A DNA stretch of 20,225 nt from JALYNX01 sp040905925 (GCA_040905925.1 JBBDQO010000111.1:1-20225), one strand, 5' to 3'. Shown: positions 7,896-15,288, numbered from the stretch's first letter. Translations and numbers: made by a program. The notes: generated from the letters alone by a model not told the origin.

Positions 7896-9199
7896 TGATC
7901 GACTTTGTGCTCCCCTCGCTTGGAGCCGACATGGACCTGGCCAAGCTCAACTGCTGGTTGGTCAAACCCGGGGACACGGTGCACAAGGGCCAGATCATCG
8001 CCGAGGTTGAGACGGACAAGGCCGTGCTCGAGGTGGAGTGCTGGGACGAAGGGGTTGTCGAGGAGTTGGTTCTCGCCCCCGGCCCGACCCGTCTGCCGGT
8101 CGGTACCTTGCTTGCCCTCATCCGCCCGCTCGAGGGCGCCCAACCCCGACCGAGCCCGAAGGCGCCCGCGGTCGCAGAGGCGGTCACAGCGCAGCCCATA
8201 CATCGGGCCCCCAGGCACGAAGTGCCGTCGCCGCCGGTGCGTCATCTTGCGCACCAGCTCGGCGTGGACACGGCTCGGGTGGCGGGAAGCGGCCCGGCTG
8301 GGGAGGTCACCAGGGAAGACGTACGCCGTGCCGCAGAACCGGTGATTGGCCTGGAGCAACGGGTGAAGGCCTCACCGCTGGCACGCCGGCTCGCCCGCGA
8401 GACCGGAGTCGACCTGGGGATCGTGCCTGCAAGCGGGCTCGCGGGGCTCGTCACCGCAAAGGACGTTCGCGCCATGGAGCAGGTGACGCCGGCGCCGCCG
8501 GATCTGCCTGTCGAGACAACCGAGCCCGAGGGGCGATCTGAAACCATGCGCCGTGCGATCGCTCGATCGATGGCCCATTCCAAGCGTGAGATCCCCCACT
8601 ACTACCTCGCCAACCACATCGATCTCGATCGCGCTCTCCGATGGTTGACAGCTCAGAACGAAGAGCGCCCAATATCCGGGCGGATTCTCCCTGCCGCCTT
8701 GTTGTTGAAGGCGACTGCACTCGCCCTACGGGAGACTCCTGATCTCAACGGTCGCTGGGTCGACGACGGGTTCCGGCCCAGCGACGCCATCCATCTCGGT
8801 GTGGCGATTTCCCTTAGGGAGGGCGGTCTGGTCGCACCGGCGATCCACGACGCCGACCGCCTCAGCCTCGAAGAGATGATGGCGAGTCTGCGAGACCTGG
8901 TGAATCGAGCCCGCTCCTGGAGGTTGAGAAGCTCGGAGATGTCAGACCCGACAATCACGGTGACCAACCTCGGCGAGCGAGGTGTGGAGACCGCCTTCCC
9001 GGTGATCATCCCTCCGCAGGTGGCCATCGTCGGCTTTGGCAGGGTGGTGGACATGCCCGTCGCCATCGACGGTCAGCCAGCCGTGCATCCCGTCGTGCAC
9101 GCCACTCTTGCCGGGGACCACCGGGTGACCGACGGCCATCGAGGAGGTTTGTTCCTCGACGCCTTGGATCGACTACTTCAGGAGCCGGAAGCGCTATGA
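7895..9199 (+). CDS. pdhC: Dihydrolipoyl acetyltransferase (E2) with two tandem subunit-binding domains
   Basis: 434-residue E2 core of the pyruvate dehydrogenase complex. An N-terminal lipoyl domain (1-77) has VETDKA with lipoyl Lys42. A Pro/Ala linker leads to a first peripheral subunit-binding domain (about 113-145, VRHLAHQLGVDTARVAGSGP then GEVTREDV). A second follows (about 159-192, ASPLARRLARETGVDLGIVP then GLVTAKDV). After another linker the catalytic domain runs from about 213 to the end, with GDHRVTDG carrying His409 and Asp413. Two subunit-binding domains are unusual; one is the norm. The start overlaps the pdhB stop by 1 nt and the stop overlaps the ACP start by 4 nt. No E3 gene lies in this operon. 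Substrate pyruvate is inferred from the E1 type. Confidence 0.88.
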   Translation: MIDFVLPSLGADMDLAKLNCWLVKPGDTVHKGQIIAEVETDKAVLEVECWDEGVVEELVLAPGPTRLPVGTLLALIRPLEGAQPRPSPKAPAVAEAVTAQPIHRAPRHEVPSPPVRHLAHQLGVDTARVAGSGPAGEVTREDVRRAAEPVIGLEQRVKASPLARRLARETGVDLGIVPASGLAGLVTAKDVRAMEQVTPAPPDLPVETTEPEGRSETMRRAIARSMAHSKREIPHYYLANHIDLDRALRWLTAQNEERPISGRILPAALLLKATALALRETPDLNGRWVDDGFRPSDAIHLGVAISLREGGLVAPAIHDADRLSLEEMMASLRDLVNRARSWRLRSSEMSDPTITVTNLGERGVETAFPVIIPPQVAIVGFGRVVDMPVAIDGQPAVHPVVHATLAGDHRVTDGHRGGLFLDALDRLLQEPEAL

Positions 9200-9441
9200 A
9201 CAAGGAACAGGCACGCCAGACCATCTTCGAGGTCCTCGGAGAGATCGCACCCGAAGTCGATCCGGCCACAGTGGACGACTCCTCAGACCTCACTGAGCAG
9301 CTCGATCTCGACTCGATGGACTACCTGAATTGGATGCTGGGCATCAACCAGGCCACGGGGGTCGAGATACCACAACGCGATGTCTCGCGATTCCTGACCA
9401 TTGATGGCGCGGTCGAGTATCTGGTTTCCCACAGCGGCTGA
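9196..9441 (+). CDS. Free-standing acyl carrier protein encoded in the PDH operon
   Basis: 81 residues, the usual size of an ACP. The phosphopantetheine site is DLDSMDYLN with Ser40. The helical framework fits the PP-binding family: an N-terminal helix to about 17, a DL-x-EQLDLDS entry to helix II, and PQRDVSRFLTIDGAVEYL for the last helices. The start overlaps the E2 stop by 4 nt (ATGA), so the gene is translationally coupled to E2. No ketosynthase, malonyltransferase or other fatty acid gene lies nearby. The likely partners are therefore the PDH E2 or AcsA in the same operon (inference). It could alternatively be a lipoate- or lipid-related carrier. Confidence 0.85.
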   Translation: MNKEQARQTIFEVLGEIAPEVDPATVDDSSDLTEQLDLDSMDYLNWMLGINQATGVEIPQRDVSRFLTIDGAVEYLVSHSG

Positions 9442-9480
9442 CTCGTCGTCTCGGTGGTTTTGAGTTTCTCCGCCGCCATC

Positions 9481-9495
9481 GGGCCTTTTGCCCCT
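9481..9495 (+). promoter_or_regulatory. DosR-box-like operator upstream of the DUF1918 gene
   Basis: GGGCCTTTTGCCCCT matches the box before hsp20 (GGGCCATTTGACCCT) at 13 of 15 positions. It lies 53 nt before the DUF1918 ATG, the same distance as in three other units. It is also a short GGGC/GCCC inverted repeat and could contribute to termination after the ACP gene, but the arms are only 4 bp. Confidence 0.5.
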
Positions 9496-9548
9496 ACCAG
9501 CCCATACCGGGGAAGGGGATGCTGGGGGTGAATACGAAGGGAGTCTCG

Positions 9549-9761
9549 ATGCATGCCAAGCCCGGCGACCATCTCGTGATCCAGGGTCACCACGTCGGCG
9601 AGACCGACAAAGAGGGTGAGATCCTCGAAGTGAAAGGAGAGGGTGGAGAGCCACCCTTCCTGGTTCGGTGGTCTGACGACGAGCGAGAGACTCTGGTCTT
9701 TCCGGGGAGCGATGCGATTGTGCATCCATCACGGCGGAAGACGTCCAAGAAGACTGCTTGA
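9549..9761 (+). CDS. DUF1918 domain protein
   Basis: 70-residue protein matching DUF1918, a small SH3-barrel-like family common in Actinobacteria. The pattern is M-x-A-x-x-GD-x-L-V-I-x-G-x-HVGE, then GEILEVKGEGGEPPFLVRW, then SDDERETLVFPGSDAIV. The C-terminal tail is basic (HPSRRKTSKK). The family function is not established. The start at 9549 (MHAKPGD) has AAGGGA about 7-8 nt upstream; an in-frame ATG at 9519 would add ten residues outside the family. A DosR-like box lies 53 nt before the start, which suggests it is its own transcription unit rather than part of the pdh operon. Confidence 0.85.
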   Translation: MHAKPGDHLVIQGHHVGETDKEGEILEVKGEGGEPPFLVRWSDDERETLVFPGSDAIVHPSRRKTSKKTA

Positions 9762-9835
9762 CGTGTCACGAGGATGCTGCGGGAATCGGGACATACGGCT
9801 TTCTTGACGGTGCGGGAAGGAAGGAGGCTTCGAAT

Positions 9836-9868
9836 ATGGCACGAAACCGAAGCAGACCGCATGCTTGA
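9836..9868 (+). CDS. Possible 10-codon leader peptide overlapping the next gene
   Basis: ATG 9836 is preceded at ideal distance by AAGGAGG (9821-9827), the best ribosome site in this stretch. It opens a frame of only ten residues (MARNRSRPHA) ending at TGA 9866-9868. Its last eight bases overlap an ATG at 9861 that opens the frame of the following protein. It may be a translationally coupled leader, or a remnant of a frameshifted true start. No homology can be assessed for so short a peptide. Confidence 0.3.
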   Translation: MARNRSRPHA

Positions 9869-10424
9869 GTTGGAGGAGTCGGCGCAGGGGGTGGATCTCT
9901 ATCGGGCTCCTGGGAGCGAACTTCAGTTCCAGATGGCCGCCGAGGAAGCCGATTACCAGCCGGGGATCGTCGAGCAACACCCGAGTGCTGTTCTGGCAAG
10001 AGCCAAGGCACGTCGCCGCGGGCTCCGCGGCGCCATGATCGACTCGGAGGAGGCGGCGGCCGGCCCGTCGGGTCGGCAGGGATGGCTCAGCGGGGTCGAG
10101 GCTTGCCTGGCCGAACTGCGGCAGGCACTCGACGAGCACATCGAGGAGGTGGAGGGCCCTGATGGCCTACTCGCCGAGATCATGGAGTCGGCACCGAGGC
10201 TGGCCTCGGAAGTGGAGATTCTCCGGCAAGAGCACCGCCAACTGGTGACGGCCCTGATTCGGGCACAAGAGATTTCACGAGCGGTTGAGATCGACACAGC
10301 ACCCGACCCGCTTCGTCTGCGACGTGCGGTGACCAGTCTCCTGGGACGGCTGACGTTGCACCGACAGCGAGGATCAGACCTGGTGTTCGAGGCCTTCAAC
10401 GTCGATATCGGCGTCGCCGACTAG
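9861..10424 (+). CDS. Conserved helical protein of unknown function, possibly hemerythrin-like
   Basis: 187 residues from ATG 9861; the same frame is open back to ATG 9774. Bases 9774-9860 have weaker GC at third positions and rare AGG AGG ATA codons, and the only strong ribosome site there serves another frame, so the start is uncertain. The conserved-looking part begins at VDLYRAPGSELQF and runs through an Arg/Ala-rich helix (42-60). The C-terminal half is helical, with His93 (LDEHIEEVEGPDG), His125 (RQEHRQL) and His167 (LTLHRQRGSDLVFEAFNVDIG). His/Glu/Asp spacing on amphipathic helices recalls four-helix metal proteins, but the full hemerythrin ligand set is not evident. Similar actinobacterial proteins are, to my knowledge, uncharacterised. 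Confidence 0.7.
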   Translation: MLELEESAQGVDLYRAPGSELQFQMAAEEADYQPGIVEQHPSAVLARAKARRRGLRGAMIDSEEAAAGPSGRQGWLSGVEACLAELRQALDEHIEEVEGPDGLLAEIMESAPRLASEVEILRQEHRQLVTALIRAQEISRAVEIDTAPDPLRLRRAVTSLLGRLTLHRQRGSDLVFEAFNVDIGVAD

Positions 10425-10469
10425 CGCCCTCGCTCGAGATGAGCAGACCGCGATCTGTTGAGGCGTCGA

Positions 10470-10500
10470 GAGAGGCGAGCCATTGGATGGCTCGCCTCTC
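10470..10500. terminator. Perfect 13 bp hairpin between convergent genes
   Basis: Arms 10470-10482 and 10488-10500 (GAGAGGCGAGCCA and its complement) enclose a 5-nt loop TTGGA. The hairpin sits between the stop of the 187-residue protein (10424) and the stop of hsp20 (10519), where a bidirectional terminator is expected. Neither side has a clear T-run, so it is not a textbook intrinsic terminator. Confidence 0.65.
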
Positions 10501-10518
10501 ATCGGTCCTGTCAGTTGA

Positions 10519-10953
10519 TCAGGATGTCTTGACCTCAATCGGGACGTGGTGCGCTTCGGTGGTCTTCTCCTCGGGAAGCGACACCCGCACGGTGAGGACT
10601 CCCTTGTCGTAATCGGCGGTCACCTTGTCGGGGTCAACCCCAACGGGGAGCGGGATTCGACGCTGGAACCTCCCGTATGCCCTCTCGTGGACGTACCGGT
10701 CGTCCTCGGAGATTTCAGTCTCCGCCGACTTCTCGCCCTTTATCGAGAGGATGTCATCATCGACAGAGATCTCGACGTCCTTATCGGGGTCGATGCCGGG
10801 CAGCTCGACGATCACGACCAATTCCCCTTCTTGTCTGGCGACATCGATCGAGGGTCGAAATGCAAACTCGTGCTCACCGATGAATCGGGGGAAGTCGAAC
10901 AACCGCCACTCCTTGTCGAGGTCGAAGAACGGTGTCCATACTTTGAGTTCCAT
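10519..10953 (-). CDS. Small heat-shock protein Hsp20 / alpha-crystallin family
   Basis: 144-residue ATP-independent holdase that keeps unfolding proteins soluble. The alpha-crystallin domain spans about 33-128: RPSIDVARQEGELVVIVELP, IKGEK, then YGRFQRRIPLPVGVD and the GVLTV signature (118-122). A short tail carries PIEV (138-141), resembling the I-x-I/V anchor that joins dimers. The start has a strong GGAGGT upstream on the minus strand. It is divergent from a universal stress protein gene across 257 bp of control DNA with DosR-like boxes. This recalls the co-regulation of hspX and usp genes in mycobacterial dormancy. It is convergent to the previous gene across a hairpin. Confidence 0.93.
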   Translation of the reverse strand: MELKVWTPFFDLDKEWRLFDFPRFIGEHEFAFRPSIDVARQEGELVVIVELPGIDPDKDVEISVDDDILSIKGEKSAETEISEDDRYVHERAYGRFQRRIPLPVGVDPDKVTADYDKGVLTVRVSLPEEKTTEAHHVPIEVKTS

Positions 10954-11047
10954 GGTGGTTCACCTCCTTCCTCGGGCCTGACCCTTGGGCAGCAGGCGGC
11001 CCGGTCCAGCATGGGTTTCACCAATGATGTTCCGACTTGGCAGACAG

Positions 11048-11063
11048 TTTGACCAGGGTCAAA
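11048..11063. promoter_or_regulatory. Perfect inverted repeat of CRP/FNR type upstream of hsp20
   Basis: TTTGACC-AG-GGTCAAA is a perfect 7+7 bp inverted repeat. It contains TTGAC-N4-GTCAA, close to the FNR-family pattern TTGAT-N4-ATCAA. It overlaps the DosR-like box 11055-11069 and lies 94 nt before the hsp20 start. Related copies occur at 15350-15365 and 4031-4046. Which regulator binds is inference. Confidence 0.45.
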
Positions 11064-11069
11064 TGGCCC
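11055..11069 (-). promoter_or_regulatory. DosR-box-like operator upstream of hsp20
   Basis: Read on the minus strand, the site is GGGCCATTTGACCCT. It shares 12 or 13 of 15 bases with the boxes before SQR (GGGCCATTTGGCTCT) and DUF1918 (GGGCCTTTTGCCCCT). It lies 101 nt before the hsp20 ATG, about 50 bp farther than in the four plus-strand units. Confidence 0.45.
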
Positions 11070-11143
11070 GTTTTCACCCGGTGACCTGGGTCCGGGCTCA
11101 GGGACGGGTCAGGGAACGAACAAGGCAGTACGGCTACAGGACC

Positions 11144-11158
11144 GGGACTTCCGGCCAT
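11144..11158 (+). promoter_or_regulatory. DosR-box-like operator upstream of the universal stress protein gene
   Basis: GGGACTTCCGGCCAT matches the DosR half-site GGGACT exactly and keeps G and CC in the right half. It lies 52 nt before the usp start codon. The neighbouring bases form CCGG-gactt-CCGG, so the element has imperfect dyad symmetry. Confidence 0.5.
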
Positions 11159-11210
11159 AGACGCAGTTCTCACAGGCGTGTCAAGCTGGGATCTACTAAG
11201 GAGGTCTCTC

Positions 11211-11630
11211 ATGGTTGTCGTCGTCGGAGTTGACGAGTCGCCGCTGGCCAAGGAGGTCCTCGGCAAGGCCATCGAGGAGGCAGGGTGGAGGGCAACAGAG
11301 CTCCACGTTGTCAACGTCTTTCACCTGCCCTTCACCTATGTCGACATACCGGTCGACTTCGTTGCGATTGCCGAAGGTCACCGCAACGCGGTCTGGGGCC
11401 CGCTCGAGGAGCAGCTCTCCGCAGCGAAGGTCGACATCCGGCGGGTCGATCTCGAGGGCTATCCGCCGGACGCTCTCGTGTCGTACGCCAACGACGTAGG
11501 GGCGTCTTTATTGGTGCTAGGCACACGGGGGCGCGGCGAGTTGGGGGCGCTGATCCTCGGGAGCACCAGTCACCGTGCGATCCATCTTGCCGCCTGTGAT
11601 GTGCTGATCGTCAAACGAACGGCGGTATGA
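11211..11630 (+). CDS. Universal stress protein (UspA family, ATP-binding type)
   Basis: 139-residue single-domain Usp. It opens with MVVVVGVDESPLAKEVL (strand 1 plus the Asp that contacts adenine). It ends with the ATP-binding pattern G-2x-G-9x-G-S in GTRGRGELGALILGSTS (104-120) and the usual CDVLIVK strand. ATP-binding Usps often act as energy or redox sensors in dormancy; the target here is unknown. The start 11211 has AAGGAGG at 11198-11204; an in-frame ATG at 11178 would ignore that site. It is divergent from hsp20 and carries a DosR-like box 52 nt upstream. The Mycobacterium DosR regulon contains several Usps, including Rv2623. Confidence 0.93.
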   Translation: MVVVVGVDESPLAKEVLGKAIEEAGWRATELHVVNVFHLPFTYVDIPVDFVAIAEGHRNAVWGPLEEQLSAAKVDIRRVDLEGYPPDALVSYANDVGASLLVLGTRGRGELGALILGSTSHRAIHLAACDVLIVKRTAV

Positions 11631-11681
11631 CGGGCCCGATCCCTCGCTTGAGAAACCGGACGGAGGAAGCGGCCTCTGGAG

Positions 11682-12608
11682 CTACCGGAGCAGGATGGGG
11701 TACTCGCGGATATTGATGCGGCTTCCGTCCTTCGCCGAGTATTCCCAGACGATCAAGGCGCCGACCTGGTCCCGCTCCACCGTGTAAGGCATAGAAACCT
11801 CCCACTCCCCCCAGCACCCGGTGCCACAGCTAGCCATGACGGTCTCTTCAAAGAGAGCTAGCCCGTCGTCATCTGTGAGCATGATCTGAGAAACGGCCTC
11901 GAAGACGTTGCTCAGGCCCTGCACCTGTATCGGGCTTGTCACCGGCTCACCCCACGCCGGAGATTCCACGAAGATGGCAGGCAGATAGTCGTAATAGTCG
12001 CTTCTGGTCTGCGGCCGATCGAGCTCGATTCCCTCGGAGGAGAACACGGTCACAGGCTCGCCCTCCAGGTAGAAGGCGACCTCGTCCACCTGCGCGGCGC
12101 GGGTGACGGTGTAGACGACCTGGGCGATGCGGGCGAACATCGAGGCACTGCCCCCGCCGCCGTCGAACTCGCCGCTGAGGTCGACGGTGGCGACTCCGCC
12201 GTCGACGTTCAACCCGAGAAGGGTGGTCCCCTCGGGGATGGCCGTGTGCATCGCAGGGAGGCCGGCGATCTCATCGGCAGTCGGGCCTTGCAACAAGAGC
12301 TCGACCGCAAGCATGTTTGCATCGCCGGAGGTGGGAGCCTGGCGATACACCGGGACCAGGAACGGCCCACCCGTTCCCTCGCCGACCTCTTCGAGTAGCA
12401 GGTAAACCACCCGCCCGATGGTGCCCACAGATGTGGTGGTCGAGCCGGCCGATGACGTTGTGGTGGTGGGGGCGTGGGTGGTCGTTGTCTCGGGCCCGGT
12501 GCTAGTCGGGCTCTCGGATGTTGTGGACTCTGCGCCTTCGCCGGTCCCGCAAGAGGCGACAGCGAGTGCGAGCACCGCGATCAACACGGCACGCTTGTCG
12601 TGACTCAT
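11682..12608 (-). CDS. GerMN and Gmad2 domain lipoprotein
   Basis: 308-residue predicted exported lipoprotein. The signal peptide has a lipobox LAVASC with acylated Cys20. A Thr/Ser/Pro-rich spacer (24-62) leads to a GerMN domain (about 65-190; LAVELLLQGPTADE, TLLGLNVDGGVATVDLSGEF). A C-terminal Gmad2 immunoglobulin-like domain follows (about 215-308; SPAWGEPVTSPIQVQGLSNV, MPYTVERDQVGALIVWEYSA, KDGS). The pair occurs in Bacillus germination proteins and also in non-sporulating Actinobacteria, where it probably acts in the envelope. Cys261 and Cys265 could form a disulfide outside the membrane. The ribosome site is weak. A CRP-like palindrome lies 35 nt upstream. It is convergent with usp (51 bp gap, no clear terminator). 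Confidence 0.85.
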   Translation of the reverse strand: MSHDKRAVLIAVLALAVASCGTGEGAESTTSESPTSTGPETTTTHAPTTTTSSAGSTTTSVGTIGRVVYLLLEEVGEGTGGPFLVPVYRQAPTSGDANMLAVELLLQGPTADEIAGLPAMHTAIPEGTTLLGLNVDGGVATVDLSGEFDGGGGSASMFARIAQVVYTVTRAAQVDEVAFYLEGEPVTVFSSEGIELDRPQTRSDYYDYLPAIFVESPAWGEPVTSPIQVQGLSNVFEAVSQIMLTDDDGLALFEETVMASCGTGCWGEWEVSMPYTVERDQVGALIVWEYSAKDGSRINIREYPILLR

Positions 12609-12642
12609 ATGCCGATCATCCGACGTCGGCAGAAGAAGCGCC

Positions 12643-12658
12643 AGTGACCAAGGTCACA
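12643..12658. promoter_or_regulatory. CRP-like palindrome between the P-type ATPase and lipoprotein genes
   Basis: AGTGACCAAGGTCACA matches the CRP consensus TGTGA-N6-TCACA at all fixed positions except the first T. Its GTGACC/GGTCAC arms are perfect. It ends 34-35 nt before the lipoprotein start on the minus strand and just after the ATPase stop, so an operator for the lipoprotein promoter is the simplest reading. The 53 bp gap holds no gene. Confidence 0.5.
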
Positions 12659-12661
12659 ACG

Positions 12662-15274
12662 TCACGTGGCTTTGGGAGCCAAACGCAACCGGATTGCCTC
12701 AATCGATCCCAAAACGGCAACCGGTGTCAACCCAGTGACCAGTGCGACCAGCCATTGGCTCTGGTCGAGGGGCAAAACTCCGAATACGTCTCCGAGAGGA
12801 CCGAGCACCAGGGCCACCTGGAGCAGCAAACCCAACCCTATCGATGCAGTGAGCCTGTGGTTCGAGAGGTTCACGGAGAGGGGGAGTCGCACCACGTAGA
12901 CGTAGAGAAGATGCGCAAAGACAAGACTGGTGAGAAGCACCGTGCGGCCCACGGCCCAGCTCGCATCCTGGGAACGGACGATGGCCAAGGCGACGATCGG
13001 GCCACTGGCCAGAACCACCCCTCTGCTGGCAAGCATGCCCAGGTGTCGCCTGGAGAGGAGTTGCGATCCCCTCAGGGACCCACCCAAAGCCGCTCCTCTT
13101 GGCCGGTCGAATGCCAGAGCCAGAGCAGGTAGGCCGTCGGTCAGCAAGTTGATCCACAGCAGCTGGAGGGGCAGGAGAGGGATCCCGATTCCCGGGAAGA
13201 AGCCGAGCCCGATGAGGACCACGGTCACTTCGGAGAGATTGCCGGCCACCAAGTAATCCACCACTTTTCGGATGTTGTCGAATATCGCCCGTCCCGCGTA
13301 TACCGCCTTTACCACCAGTCGAAGGTCATCATCGGTGATGACCAGGTCCGCCGCTTCCCGAGCCACCTGGCTCCCATCTCGGCCCATGGCCACCCCGATG
13401 TCGGCGCGACGCAGAGCCGGGGCGTCGTTCACCCCGTCGCCTGTGACGGCGACCACCTGACCTGCTGTCTGAAACGCCTGCACCAGATCGAGCTTCTGCT
13501 CAGGCTCGACCCGGGCGTAAACACTCACGGAGTCGAGGTCATCGGGAATGCCGCCAGACCGCAACTCGGTGCCGGTCAACACCTCATCCGCCCCGTGGCT
13601 CAAGCCGGCAGCCCGGGCCACGGCAGAAGCGGTGCCGGCATGATCTCCGGTCACCATCACCAGCCTCACCCCCGCCTCGGTCAACTTGTGAACCGTATCC
13701 GATGCCTCGGGCCGCAACGGGTCGTGCAGGACGGCCAGACCCACGAGAACGAGGCGCTGCTCGATGGAATCGAGATCTGCCGGCGCCGAGTCGAGACGTC
13801 GGACTGCCAACGCCAGAACCCGGGCTCCGGTTGCCGCCAGTTGGTCGACCGTGGACAGCATCGAGAGCCGCTGGTCGGGAGTCATCGCGCGCTCTGACCC
13901 ATCGTCGATCATTGCCAGCTCGCTGATCTCCAGCACGTTCTCGGGTGCTCCCTTGGTCAAGAGCTCATACCCGGCTCGCCCCTGATGCAACGTGCTCATC
14001 ATCTTTCGCTGCGAATCGAAGGGGACATTGGCGACGCGTGGGCGCTGCGACCGCAGATGCTCGATCTCCGCTGGCTCGAAAGCCTCCAACATGGCGATTT
14101 CCACCGGGTCACCTCGAGGCGGATCGAGGGTGGCGTCGTTGCACAATGCCACCACATCGAGAACAGCCTCTCTGAGCGGCCCCGAAAGCTCGGATGGGGC
14201 GAACGATCGCCCGCCGACCACGATCACTTGCGCGAGCCGCATCCTGTTCTGGGTCAGCGTCCCGGTCTTGTCGGTGAGGAGGACTGTTGTCGAGCCCAGG
14301 GTCTCAACCGCAGGCAGATTCCGCACGATTGCGCCTTCACGGGCCATCCGTCCCACCCCGAGAGCCAGGCTCAGGGTCACCACGGCAGGCAGCCCTTCGG
14401 GAACAGCTGCCACTGCCAGAGCTACCGCTGCCAGAAACGCTTGTTCGAACGCCGATGCCGAGCCTCCGAGGCGGGCGGCAGTCAGGCCGAAGACAATCAC
14501 GGCGATAACCAGCGCTGCCTGACCCAATCGAGTGGACAGACTTCCCAGCTGCCTCTGGAGAGGAGTCGTCGGGGATTCCGCGGTCAGGTGGCTGGCAAGT
14601 CGGCCCAGCGAGGTCGACGACCCGGTGGCGACGACCACGCCTCGCCCTGATCCGGCGGTGATCAGACTGCCTGCGTGGGCTATCCAGAATCGGTCAGACA
14701 TCGGGAGCGACATGTCCCCCTCGTCAGCCGGGGTCTTGGCCACGGGCAAGGACTCGCCTGTGAGGAGAGACTCGTTGGCTTCCATCGACCAGGCAGCGAA
14801 GAGCCACATGTCGGCAGGGACCCGGTCCCCGGCCGCGAGGAGAACGACGTCTCCGGGAACCACCTCTCCGGCCGGAATCACCACCGCGTGGTCCGATCGC
14901 AGGACCGAAGCCGTAGGCGCCGCTTCTGAGCGGAGTGCTTCGAGGGCGGTCGAGGCTCGCTCCTCCTGAGCCACGGCAACCACGATGTTGAGCACCACGA
15001 TGGCGATGATGGCGATGGCGTCCCGCACCTCACCCGATGCCAGAACGCTGACCGCGGCGGCTGCCATGAGAAGCAGCGACATCGGCTCCCTTGCGTTGCG
15101 CCAGACGCGGTCCACCAGAGATGGACCGGGAGCGGATGGCAGCTCGTTTCGCCCTGCAGCAAGGCGGACGGTTGCTTCTTCAGAGCTGAGCCCGGTCTCG
15201 ATCGCCGTGTGGAGCTGTTCGGTCAGCTGTTCGAGAGCGACAAGCTCCGTCGGATGGGGGTGTTCCGGCGGCAT
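12662..15274 (-). CDS. P2-type cation-transporting ATPase, Ca2+-pump-like (CtpF-like)
   Basis: 870-residue P-type ATPase of the PMR1/SERCA-like P2 group. Visible motifs are actuator TGES (172-175), PEGLP in M4 (292-296), phosphorylation DKTGTLT with Asp335, KGAPE (441-445), MVTGD and TGDGVNDAPA (611-620). The ion-site residues of calcium pumps are kept: Glu293 in M4, Asn679/Glu682 in M5 (GNLSEV), and Asn709/Thr712/Asp713 in M6 (NLLTDGLP). Ca2+ (or Mn2+) transport is therefore likely. Start 15274 (MPPEHP) is preferred because the 46 residues upstream lack family similarity and run through putative operators. It is divergent from the SQR-like gene. The mycobacterial homologue CtpF belongs to the DosR regulon. 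Confidence 0.9.
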   Translation of the reverse strand: MPPEHPHPTELVALEQLTEQLHTAIETGLSSEEATVRLAAGRNELPSAPGPSLVDRVWRNAREPMSLLLMAAAAVSVLASGEVRDAIAIIAIVVLNIVVAVAQEERASTALEALRSEAAPTASVLRSDHAVVIPAGEVVPGDVVLLAAGDRVPADMWLFAAWSMEANESLLTGESLPVAKTPADEGDMSLPMSDRFWIAHAGSLITAGSGRGVVVATGSSTSLGRLASHLTAESPTTPLQRQLGSLSTRLGQAALVIAVIVFGLTAARLGGSASAFEQAFLAAVALAVAAVPEGLPAVVTLSLALGVGRMAREGAIVRNLPAVETLGSTTVLLTDKTGTLTQNRMRLAQVIVVGGRSFAPSELSGPLREAVLDVVALCNDATLDPPRGDPVEIAMLEAFEPAEIEHLRSQRPRVANVPFDSQRKMMSTLHQGRAGYELLTKGAPENVLEISELAMIDDGSERAMTPDQRLSMLSTVDQLAATGARVLALAVRRLDSAPADLDSIEQRLVLVGLAVLHDPLRPEASDTVHKLTEAGVRLVMVTGDHAGTASAVARAAGLSHGADEVLTGTELRSGGIPDDLDSVSVYARVEPEQKLDLVQAFQTAGQVVAVTGDGVNDAPALRRADIGVAMGRDGSQVAREAADLVITDDDLRLVVKAVYAGRAIFDNIRKVVDYLVAGNLSEVTVVLIGLGFFPGIGIPLLPLQLLWINLLTDGLPALALAFDRPRGAALGGSLRGSQLLSRRHLGMLASRGVVLASGPIVALAIVRSQDASWAVGRTVLLTSLVFAHLLYVYVVRLPLSVNLSNHRLTASIGLGLLLQVALVLGPLGDVFGVLPLDQSQWLVALVTGLTPVAVLGSIEAIRLRLAPKAT

Positions 15275-15288
15275 CGACCTGTCAAACC

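Noticed and set aside
5932..9199. Acetoin or branched-chain dehydrogenase instead of pyruvate dehydrogenase
   Set aside because: The E1-alpha motifs RFYGGNAIVGGG, NNLYAMGT and EEVETWKERDP are of PDH type, and no acetoin catabolism genes are nearby. Substrate is still not proven.
13985..14650. 221-codon frame antisense to the P-type ATPase
   Set aside because: Explained by high GC at third positions of the ATPase gene. It lies across invariant ATPase motifs.
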